DNA of 64,000 bases from Vibrio algarum. Its GTDB lineage: Bacteria; Pseudomonadota; Gammaproteobacteria; Enterobacterales; Vibrionaceae. Location: contig NZ_JAQLOI010000001.1 in assembly GCF_028204155.1 (NCBI RefSeq), forward strand, positions 3,189,012-3,253,011, read 5' to 3'. Each line of letters opens with the position of its first letter. Position 1 is the stretch's first letter. The position numbers and the translations under genes are program-made. The notes beneath the pieces are model-generated. The model ran no database searches and was not told where the DNA came from. It saw only the letters and a program-made list of their open reading frames with translations. This document shows positions 58,161 through 64,000 of this stretch, one piece after another.

Positions 58161-58904
58161 TTAGCCGATGCGCTTAAACTTAATATCCCAAACCCCATGC
58201 CCTAACCTGTGGCCTCGGGCTTCGAACTTAGTTAATGGTCGCTCTTCTGGACGTGGAATATAATCACCATCTGACGAAATATTTTCGTAACCAGGTGCTT
58301 CATTCATCACTTCAACCATATGTTCAGCATAATTTTCCCAGTCAGTCGCCATATGGAATACACCTACATCAGCAATTAACTTTTGGCGTACCATCGCGGC
58401 AAAACCCAACTGAACAATACGACGCTTATGATGGCGTTTTTTATGCCATGGGTCTGGAAAGAAAAGCTGCAATGTGGTCAAGCTGCCATCAGGGATCATA
58501 TGTTCAAACACTTCTACCGCATCGTGACACATCACTCGAAGGTTAGTTACTTCAGCTTCATTAGCCGCACTCAAACAAGCACCAACACCAGGGCTATGTA
58601 CTTCAATACCAATAAAATTCTTTTCAGGTGCGTTTTTAGCCATTTCAACTAATGATGCGCCCATACCAAATCCAATTTCCAAAACAACAGGATTATCGTT
58701 GCCAAACACGTCATTCCAATTCAACAAAGTATCTTGATAATCGATGCCCATTGTAGGCCAACACTCGGCTAACGCAGTTTCCTGCCCTTTTGTTAAGCGC
58801 CCTTCACGACGTACAAAGCTACGTATTTTTCGTACTAACTTGCCATCTTCGGTATATTCGTTTGTCGTTACTTCGCTCATTGGTTTTGCCTGTTCATTGT
58901 TCAA
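58161..58904 (-). CDS. trmB: tRNA (guanine-46-N7)-methyltransferase
   Basis: A 247-residue SAM methyltransferase for m7G46 in tRNA. The SAM motif EIGFGMGASLVEMA (about residue 76) and FFPDPWHKKRHHKRRI (about residues 148-163) are diagnostic. It is divergent from mutY across 138 bp. Confidence 0.96.
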   Translation of the reverse strand: MNNEQAKPMSEVTTNEYTEDGKLVRKIRSFVRREGRLTKGQETALAECWPTMGIDYQDTLLNWNDVFGNDNPVVLEIGFGMGASLVEMAKNAPEKNFIGIEVHSPGVGACLSAANEAEVTNLRVMCHDAVEVFEHMIPDGSLTTLQLFFPDPWHKKRHHKRRIVQLGFAAMVRQKLIADVGVFHMATDWENYAEHMVEVMNEAPGYENISSDGDYIPRPEERPLTKFEARGHRLGHGVWDIKFKRIG

Positions 58905-59042
58905 TCAAAGCGTGGATTATCCAAAGTTTTACCCTTCGTGCAAGGAGTTTTATTTAAAAATACCCCCAAAATATATGTGTTTTACACGCATCCTTAATTG
59001 TGGTGCAATTTCATTCCAAATAAAAACAGAAAAGAGAATGTT

Positions 59043-60121
59043 GTGACCCCATTTGCTAAGGCTATATTAAGTTGGTATCAATCCTTTGGGCGAAAGAGCT
59101 TACCTTGGCAACAGAATAAGACTCTATATAGGGTTTGGTTGTCAGAAATCATGCTACAGCAGACCCAAGTCACCACAGTCATACCTTATTTTGAAAGGTT
59201 TGTAGAAAAATTTCCTACGGTAAGTGACCTTGCTGACGCACACCAAGACGAAGTTCTTCATTTATGGACAGGCCTAGGCTATTACGCGAGAGCACGTAAC
59301 CTACATAAAGCGGCCAAAATAGTTGCCGAAACTCATGGTGGCGAATTCCCAAATGATATTGAACAAATGAACGCACTTCCTGGTGTAGGACGCTCTACAG
59401 CCGCCGCAGTACTGTCTTCGGTTTTAAAAAACCTCACGCAATACTGGATGGTAATGTGAAACGCACACTATCTAGAGCATTCGCGGTAGAAGGTTGGCCA
59501 GGTAAAAAGAGTGTAGAAAATCAGTTATGGGATTTGGCTGAAATGCATACCCCAAGTACAGAAGTGGATAATTACAATCAAGCTATGATGGATATGGGGG
59601 CGCTTGTTTGTACACGCAGTCGACCTAAATGCCAGCTATGTCCAATTAACACGCGTTGTAAAGCATATAAACAAAATCGACAACTTGAGTTTCCCACCAA
59701 GAAACCTAAGAAAGAAAAACCAATCAAAGAGACTTGGTTTGTAATTCTATATCACGACAATAAAGTATGGTTAGAACAAAGGCCACAAACCGGAATTTGG
59801 GGTGGACTATATTGTTTTCCTGACAACAATGAACCCGATATTATCCATCAGTTAGACATGCGAGCTATCCCACAACATCATATTGACGTTCAACAAACTC
59901 TAATAAGTTTCAGACACACATTCAGTCATTATCACTTAGATATTACGCCAGTACTTATCAAATTAACAAAGCAACCTGATTTGATAATGGAAGGAACGAA
60001 AGGTCTCTGGTATAACATATCTCAACCCGAAGAAGTGGGGCTTGCTGCCCCTGTCAAACAGCTGATACAAAGCCTTGCTTTTGAAATGCATCTTCTGGAA
60101 CCAACAAAGGAAAAATTATGA
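59043..60121 (+). pseudogene. mutY: Adenine DNA glycosylase MutY, one homopolymer frameshift
   Basis: Starts at GTG 59043 (VTPFAKAILSWYQ) preceded by AAGAGA. The first part has the catalytic-Glu helix EIMLQQTQV and the helix-hairpin-helix LPGVGRSTAAA. At the A run 59426-59431 one A is missing; restoring it gives VLKKPHAILDGNVKRT with the catalytic Asp and joins the second frame. That frame carries the 4Fe-4S cysteines (C-x6-C-x2-C-x5-C) and the NUDIX-like 8-oxoG domain. Restored length is 359 residues. MutY removes A opposite 8-oxoG, and loss gives a mutator phenotype. The yggX start overlaps by 4 nt. Confidence 0.93.
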
Positions 60122-60390
60122 GTCGTACCGTATTTTGTGAGCGCCTAAACAAAGAAGCTGATGGATTAGATTTTCAACTCTATCCAGGAGAACTAGGCAA
60201 ACGTATTTTTGATAACATATCGAAAGAAGCGTGGGCACTTTGGCAAAGCAAACAAACAATGCTAATCAATGAAAAAAAACTCAACATGATGGATCCTGAG
60301 CACAGAGCATTATTAGAAGATGAAATGGTCAAATTCCTCTTCGAAGGTCAAGATATCGTTATTGAAGGCTATACGCCACCAAGTAAATAA
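60118..60390 (+). CDS. yggX: Fe(2+)-trafficking protein YggX
   Basis: A 90-residue protein with the conserved N-terminal VFCERLNKEADGLDF (single Cys) and YPGELGKRI. It protects Fe-S clusters from oxidation and is part of the SoxRS response in enterics. The 4-nt overlap with mutY, itself an Fe-S protein, is the conserved arrangement. Confidence 0.96.
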   Translation: MSRTVFCERLNKEADGLDFQLYPGELGKRIFDNISKEAWALWQSKQTMLINEKKLNMMDPEHRALLEDEMVKFLFEGQDIVIEGYTPPSK

Positions 60391-60406
60391 CTTTTTGTTG
60401 TTTAAC

Positions 60407-60427
60407 AAGATGGCTGTAAGCCATCTT
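60407..60427 (+). terminator. Hairpin after yggX
   Basis: A 9-bp stem (AAGATGGCT with AGCCATCTT) and a 3-nt loop, followed by a T-rich but interrupted tract, between yggX and mltC. It may attenuate read-through into mltC. Confidence 0.6.
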
Positions 60428-60444
60428 TCTTGTTTATAGACCAT

Positions 60445-61584
60445 ATGAAAAAATACCTAACTTTAATATTAATCATACTGTTAACTGGCTGTAGTCGCGA
60501 GTTCGTGGAAACTCACCTCTATGCCGTGGATTATGAGCCTACAAATCGATTTGCTAAAAACTTAGCCCAGCTTCCCGGTCAATTTCAAAAGGACCAAGGA
60601 GCATTAGATGCACTGATAGGCAGTTTTTCAGGAAATATTGAAAAGCGCTGGGGAAGCCATGAAATACGTATGGCTGGAAAAATCAATTACGTAAAATACA
60701 TCGACAATTATTTGAGCCGATCTGAAGTTAATTTTTCCGCCGGTACGATTGTAGTGGAGACTGTATCTCCGACAGATCCCAAAAAACACTTAAAAAACGC
60801 AATTATCACAACACTGCTCACACCGGATGATCCCGCTAGTGTCGACCTTTTTTCTTCGTCTAGCATCACGCTAGAAGGGCAACCATTTCTCTATAAACAA
60901 GTCATAGATCATGAGAAACAACCGATTCAATGGCGCTGGCGCGCAAATAGATATGCGGATTACCTTATTGCTAATCAACTAAAAACAAAAAACGTTGATT
61001 TCAAAAAAGCATACTATGTAGAAATACCCATGGTAAAAGAACACTATCAAGTTAGAAGTTACAAATACGCTAATATTGTACAAAAAGCATCCCAAAAATA
61101 TGACATACCTGAAGATCTTATCTACGCGATTATAAAAACAGAAAGTAGCTTCAACCCTTATGCCGTCAGTTGGGCAAATGCTTATGGGTTAATGCAGGTA
61201 GTTCCAAAAACTGCAGGCGCTGATGTATTCAAGCTCGTTAAGAAAAAACCAGGAATACCAACTCCAGAATATTTATTTGATCCTGAGAAAAATATAGATA
61301 CTGGAACCGCTTATTTTTATATCCTAAAAAACAGATATTTAAAGGATGTTAAAAATACACTTTCATTAGAGTACAGCATGATTTCTGCCTATAACGGTGG
61401 GACAGGTGGTGTACTCAATACCTTTGATAGAGGCAGCAGAAGCAGGGCTATGACACAATTAAACTCACTGCAACCTAATCAAGTCTATTGGGCTTTAACC
61501 CAAAAGCATGCGAATAGTGAGGCAAGGAAATACCTTCAGAAAGTGACAAATTTTAAAAAGGAATTTAACTCGACGCAAAGCTAA
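60445..61584 (+). CDS. mltC: Membrane-bound lytic murein transglycosylase C
   Basis: A 379-residue outer-membrane lipoprotein. I start at MKKYLTLILIILLTGC (60445), which gives a clean lipoprotein signal with lipobox LTGC; an ATG five codons earlier is in frame. After a DUF3393-type N-terminal domain comes the SLT domain with catalytic Glu in IIKTESSFNPYAVSWANAYG and GLMQVVPKTAG. It cleaves peptidoglycan with formation of anhydromuropeptides. The mutY-yggX-mltC order is conserved. Confidence 0.94.
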   Translation: MKKYLTLILIILLTGCSREFVETHLYAVDYEPTNRFAKNLAQLPGQFQKDQGALDALIGSFSGNIEKRWGSHEIRMAGKINYVKYIDNYLSRSEVNFSAGTIVVETVSPTDPKKHLKNAIITTLLTPDDPASVDLFSSSSITLEGQPFLYKQVIDHEKQPIQWRWRANRYADYLIANQLKTKNVDFKKAYYVEIPMVKEHYQVRSYKYANIVQKASQKYDIPEDLIYAIIKTESSFNPYAVSWANAYGLMQVVPKTAGADVFKLVKKKPGIPTPEYLFDPEKNIDTGTAYFYILKNRYLKDVKNTLSLEYSMISAYNGGTGGVLNTFDRGSRSRAMTQLNSLQPNQVYWALTQKHANSEARKYLQKVTNFKKEFNSTQS

Positions 61585-61681
61585 CAACTCTCTAAAACGA
61601 GCAAATTTTCGACATGGAAGTTAAAATTGTCTAAATTCGCGTCAAACAGTCACTTTTTTACTATTTATTTGCAAAAACAAG

Positions 61682-61710
61682 TTGACGATAGGCTCGAAAA
61701 TCCGTTTAAT
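61682..61710 (+). promoter_or_regulatory. Promoter of the first tRNA operon
   Basis: TTGACG (61682-61687), 17-nt spacer, TTTAAT (61705-61710), then a G+C-rich discriminator (AGCGCTCCG). This is a strong sigma-70 promoter with the discriminator type typical of stringently controlled stable-RNA genes. The first tRNA begins 11 nt later. Confidence 0.8.
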
Positions 61711-61721
61711 AGCGCTCCGTT

Positions 61722-61797
61722 GCCCGGATAGCTCAGTCGGTAGAGCAGAGGATTGAAAATCCTCGTGTCGGTGGTTCGATTCCGCCTCCGGGCACCA
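61722..61797 (+). tRNA. tRNA-Phe (GAA)
   Basis: 76 nt with encoded CCA. Acceptor stem GCCCGGA/TCCGGGC, anticodon GAA in the loop TTGAAAA, TTCGATT T-loop. First gene of the first tRNA operon. Confidence 0.97.
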
Positions 61798-61851
61798 CAA
61801 TTTGATTGTTGGTGTTTAAGACGTCAACATAAAAAGCAAAAAATAAAGTGC

Positions 61852-61927
<76 letters not shown>

Positions 61928-61933
61928 TTTTTT

Positions 61934-62009
61934 GCCTCGATAGCTCAGTCGGTAGAGCAGAGGATTGAAAATCCTCGTGTCGGTGGTTCGATTCCGCCTC
62001 GAGGCACCA
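61934..62009 (+). tRNA. tRNA-Phe (GAA), variant acceptor stem
   Basis: 76 nt with encoded CCA and only 6 nt after the previous tRNA. It is identical to the other tRNA-Phe genes except in the acceptor stem, GCCTCGA/TCGAGGC instead of GCCCGGA/TCCGGGC. Both sides of the stem have changed together, so pairing is kept. Confidence 0.96.
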
Positions 62010-62015
62010 TATAAT

Positions 62016-62091
62016 TCCCCCTTAGTTCAGTTGGTAGAACGGCGGACTGTTAATCCGTATGTCGCAAGTTCAAGTCTTGCAGGGGGAGCCA
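62016..62091 (+). tRNA. tRNA-Asn (GTT), variant form
   Basis: 76 nt with encoded CCA, anticodon GTT. Compared with the two later tRNA-Asn genes it has a different acceptor stem (TCCCCCT/AGGGGGA versus TCCCTTT/AAAGGGA) and T stem (GCAAG/CTTGC versus GCTGG/CCAGC), all base-paired. Last gene of the first operon. Confidence 0.96.
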
Positions 62092-62096
62092 CATTG

Positions 62097-62128
62097 AAAA
62101 GCCATCTCGAAAGAGATGGCTTTTTTTT
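62097..62128 (+). terminator. Terminator of the first tRNA operon
   Basis: A-run, GCCATCTC, loop, GAGATGGC, eight T. It starts 5 nt after the tRNA-Asn CCA and is nearly the same as the terminator at 62877. Confidence 0.95.
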
Positions 62129-62338
62129 GCACTGTCACTAATGCCAACATAAGAATAAATAACCACAACTTCAATTTACCTTTTAAAAAAACGTTCTCAC
62201 TGCTTATTTTAGATAGCAAATCATTCTTTTCATAATCCCTTGAACTATACAAACAAGCACTTTCAAGCATACTAACTAGACTAAACAGCTCGTTAAGTAC
62301 AAAAAAACATCAAACGCAATATTTTTTACTATTATCTA
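62129..62338. other. Spacer between the two tRNA operons
   Basis: About 210 bp, A+T-rich, no gene. I see nothing in it other than the approach to the second promoter; a short minus-strand frame here has no gene-like features. Confidence 0.5.
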
Positions 62339-62367
62339 TTGACCTTAACAAAGAAAAACCGTTTAAT
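62339..62367 (+). promoter_or_regulatory. Promoter of the second tRNA operon
   Basis: TTGACC (62339-62344), 17-nt spacer, TTTAAT (62362-62367), then AGCGCCCG. From the -10 element into the tRNA it is almost the same as the first operon's promoter, so the promoter was duplicated with the genes. Confidence 0.8.
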
Positions 62368-62377
62368 AGCGCCCGTT

Positions 62378-62453
62378 GCCCGGATAGCTCAGTCGGTAGA
62401 GCAGAGGATTGAAAATCCTCGTGTCGGTGGTTCGATTCCGCCTCCGGGCACCA
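62378..62453 (+). tRNA. tRNA-Phe (GAA)
   Basis: 76 nt with encoded CCA, identical to the gene at 61722. First gene of the second tRNA operon. Confidence 0.97.
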
Positions 62454-62501
62454 TATTTAAAATTGGTGTTCATTTGGACATTAATTTGAAAGAAAATACG
62501 G

Positions 62502-62577
<76 letters not shown>

Positions 62578-62596
62578 TTTTTCTTAACGTTATAAT

Positions 62597-62672
62597 TCCC
62601 TTTTAGTTCAGTTGGTAGAACGCCGGACTGTTAATCCGTATGTCGCTGGTTCAAGTCCAGCAAAGGGAGCCA
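62597..62672 (+). tRNA. tRNA-Asn (GTT)
   Basis: 76 nt with encoded CCA, anticodon GTT, acceptor stem TCCCTTT/AAAGGGA. Base 27 is C where the variant copy at 62016 has G, which leaves the 27-43 position unpaired. Confidence 0.96.
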
Positions 62673-62706
62673 TATTTAAACATTATGCAAATGCTTAATG
62701 TTCGGC

Positions 62707-62782
<76 letters not shown>

Positions 62783-62795
62783 TCACAAAATCTGT

Positions 62796-62871
62796 TCCCT
62801 TTTAGTTCAGTTGGTAGAACGCCGGACTGTTAATCCGTATGTCGCTGGTTCAAGTCCAGCAAAGGGAGCCA
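62796..62871 (+). tRNA. tRNA-Asn (GTT)
   Basis: 76 nt with encoded CCA, identical to the gene at 62597. Thr-Asn thus appears twice in a row in this operon, a second, smaller tandem duplication. Confidence 0.96.
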
Positions 62872-62876
62872 CTTTC

Positions 62877-62907
62877 AAAAGCCATGTCGAAAGACGTGGC
62901 TTTTTTT
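62877..62907 (+). terminator. Terminator of the second tRNA operon
   Basis: A-run, GCCATGTC, loop, GACGTGGC, seven T. Compared with the first operon's terminator both arms carry compensating changes. Confidence 0.95.
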
Positions 62908-63574
62908 ATTCTCACTCACCCTACATCCCCATCTCCTCGCTAACGAAATAATTTCATACCCAACAAATTCGTTTTAGTTTTAAATTATGAAACCCGCTCC
63001 AGTATCTTTTACTACGTGTGTTAAGCCAAGAACCAAACATTAGCTTTAGGGAGCTCTAGAGCGACTCACAGTGAATATTAACTCTACGTTTATGAAGTTA
63101 CGTTAATATTAACGCAACTTATCCCTGCCGCCACTAGAGGAGCAATTTTCACTGCTCTTTAACTCTTATACCGCATCACAGATTACTTGAAGAATCTTTT
63201 CAATATTTTTAAGTCGATTAACGAATTTCCAATATCACCTAGGAAATTAATACGTCACGCTATATTGCATAACAAAACGCTCCGTAAAGGCTTCTAGTCC
63301 ACGTTGGATAGAATTCTAGACTGATAGGTAGGTTTTTGTTTTCGGTGTGCTAGATAAGGTCTGAGGGCGGTAATGTTCTTGAAAAGTCGTTTAAACTCGG
63401 AAGTACTTGAATACGCTTTTAGCAATACCATTAAACAACTGATCAGATAAATTGTGTTCAATTGATCACGCATCAAAGGCAATGATTGGCCTTTACAAAG
63501 AGGACAAGGAGGTCTTAAGCGGTCTGTGAACCGAATAAATTTTGATCCCATCATTGATGTCAGTGTAATTGGAT
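62908..63574. other. Gene-free region after the tRNA operons
   Basis: About 670 bp without a credible gene. It contains a perfect 14-bp palindrome, CGTTAATATTAACG (63101-63114). The one longer frame, on the minus strand at 63294-63599, begins inside the repeat terminator and has no family I recognise, though it has a CPLC pair near RLRPPCPLCKG. It may be a remnant or a trailer of the repeat array. Confidence 0.5.
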
Positions 63575-63589
63575 ACCAAACGCAAAAAA

Positions 63590-63611
63590 GCCGCAGCATT
63601 TCTGCTGAGGC
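63590..63611 (-). terminator. Repeat-unit terminator, copy 1
   Basis: Minus strand: GCCTCAGCA, loop, TGCTGCGGC, six T. Hairpin with one internal mismatch position at the G/A step. Confidence 0.8.
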
Positions 63612-63634
63612 TTCTAATATATTGCGTAAGATAA

Positions 63635-63737
63635 TGGCGGAGTGGGCGGGACTTGCTCTCTACTTGCAATTACGCGCATTCTCCGGCGTGACAGGCCGGC
63701 TTCCTCTAACAAAAAGCTAACCAACTGAACGGCCACA
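63635..63737 (-). pseudogene. Degenerate tRNA-Asp-like module, copy 1
   Basis: On the minus strand it keeps the D-arm string TTCAGTTGGTTAG, the whole tRNA-Asp anticodon arm (GCCGGCCTGTCACGCCGG, anticodon GTC) and the 3' acceptor strand with CCA. It has extra sequence between the D and anticodon arms and in place of the T-loop, and the 5' acceptor strand no longer pairs with the 3' strand, so it cannot be a working tRNA. Confidence 0.8.
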
Positions 63738-63772
63738 TCACAGGGCATTCTTTATGCACCAAACGCAAAAAA

Positions 63773-63794
63773 GCCCCAGCATTTCTGCTGAGGC
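63773..63794 (-). terminator. Repeat-unit terminator, copy 2
   Basis: Minus strand: GCCTCAGCA, loop, TGCTGGGGC, six T. Same design as copy 1, 183 bp away. Confidence 0.8.
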
Positions 63795-63818
63795 TTCGTA
63801 ATACATTGCGTAAGATAA

Positions 63819-63923
63819 TGGCGGAGTGGACGGGACTTGCTCTCTACTTGCAAATACGCGCGTCCCCCGGCGTGACAGGCCGGCTTCCCCTAACAAAAAG
63901 CTAACCAACTGAACGACCACATC
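63819..63923 (-). pseudogene. Degenerate tRNA-Asp-like module, copy 2
   Basis: Same architecture as the module at 63635, and closer to a real tRNA-Asp: the 3' part reads GTCCCGTCCACTCCGCCA and the anticodon stem is followed by CCGGGGG. About 16 extra nt lie after the D arm and about 19 nt replace the T loop. The insertions are shared with copy 1, so the unit was multiplied after it had degenerated. Confidence 0.8.
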
Positions 63924-63956
63924 GCAGAGTATTCTTTATGCACCAAACGCAAAAAA

Positions 63957-63978
63957 GCCCCAGCATTTCTGCTGAGGC
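63957..63978 (-). terminator. Repeat-unit terminator, copy 3
   Basis: Identical hairpin to copy 2, 184 bp further on. Its tRNA-like module lies beyond the window edge. Confidence 0.8.
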
Positions 63979-64000
63979 TTCGTAATATACTGCGTAAGAT

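Larger units (their letters stand above)
63575..64000 (-). repeat. About 184-bp tandem repeat array of tRNA-Asp-like modules and terminators (continues past window)
   Basis: The marker ACCAAACGC recurs at 63575, 63758 and 63942, so the period is 183-184 bp; two full units and the start of a third are seen. Read on the minus strand each unit has a tRNA-Asp-like module, about 20-25 nt, and a Rho-independent terminator (GCCTCAGCA/TGCTG-GGC then TTTTTT). The copies are very similar with scattered substitutions. The plan resembles the repeats distal to E. coli tyrT (rtT RNA). Confidence 0.9.

Noticed and set aside
63294..63599. 101-residue minus-strand protein with a CPLC pair
   Set aside because: Starts inside the repeat terminator, no recognisable family, no partner gene. 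Kept only as a remark on the gene-free region.
63738..63920. Small minus-strand protein over the repeat unit (possible counterpart of E. coli Tpr)
   Set aside because: The frame runs through the tRNA-like module; it lacks a convincing start site and is not basic like Tpr. Better explained as an accidental frame.
62908..64000. Prophage or integrative element attached to the tRNA cluster
   Set aside because: No integrase, no att-like direct repeat of a tRNA 3' end in normal orientation, no accessory genes in the visible part. The repeats are tRNA-like modules with terminators, not attachment sites.

Overview
The window is a long, gene-dense stretch of a gammaproteobacterial chromosome. Gene content and order (nlpD-pcm-surE-truD-ispF-ispD-ftsB; eno-pyrG-mazG-relA-rlmD-barA; acpS-pdxJ-recO-era-rnc-lepB-lepA-rseCBA-rpoE; tktA-epd-pgk-fbaA; gshB-yqgE-ruvX; pilU-pilT-yggS-proC-yggT-yggU-rdgB-hemW; trmB-mutY-yggX-mltC), the presence of pilT/pilU next to yggS, and an A+T-rich composition (by eye near 40% G+C) point to Vibrionaceae, large chromosome. 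I cannot name the species from sequence alone. Almost all of the first 61.6 kb is core housekeeping; there is no prophage, intact insertion sequence, CRISPR array or defence island.

Layout. 1-4890: stationary-phase/repair and isoprenoid block on the minus strand (nlpD, cut by the window edge, to ftsB). 5067-12815: eno, pyrG, mazG, relA, rlmD on minus, then barA on plus. 15811-24993: acpS to rpoE on minus, with the envelope-stress sigma factor and its regulators. 25404-33171: nadB, sdhE/ygfX, ygfZ, a YbaK-type deacylase, a structured intergenic region that may encode a small RNA, ytfK, ubiI, ubiH, ygfB. 33435-36753: zapA, 6S RNA, fau, rpiA, serA. 36817-46568: yggE, argP/argO, a 23-copy heptamer array, mscS, and the glycolytic/pentose phosphate set fbaA, pgk, epd, tktA. 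46933-61584: metK (with MetJ boxes) to mltC. 61682-62907: two tandem tRNA operons (Phe-Thr-Phe-Asn and Phe-Thr-Asn-Thr-Asn), each with its own promoter and terminator. 62908-64000: no gene; ends in about 184-bp tandem repeats, each made of a degenerate tRNA-Asp-like module plus a terminator, all oriented leftward and running off the window edge.

A feature of the whole window is six otherwise healthy core genes (barA, rseC, rsmE, pilT, rdgB, mutY) each broken by what looks like the loss of exactly one base in a homopolymer run. Restoring one base gives family-length proteins every time. This is most simply explained by homopolymer miscalls in the assembly, not by biology, and the genes should be read as probably intact.

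The points most worth a second look are the tRNA-Asp-like/terminator repeat array (similar in plan to the rtT repeats behind E. coli tyrT), the duplicated tRNA operon, the heptamer array between argO and mscS, the folded intergenic region before ytfK, and the absence of the endA/dns nuclease gene and pepP from their usual places.
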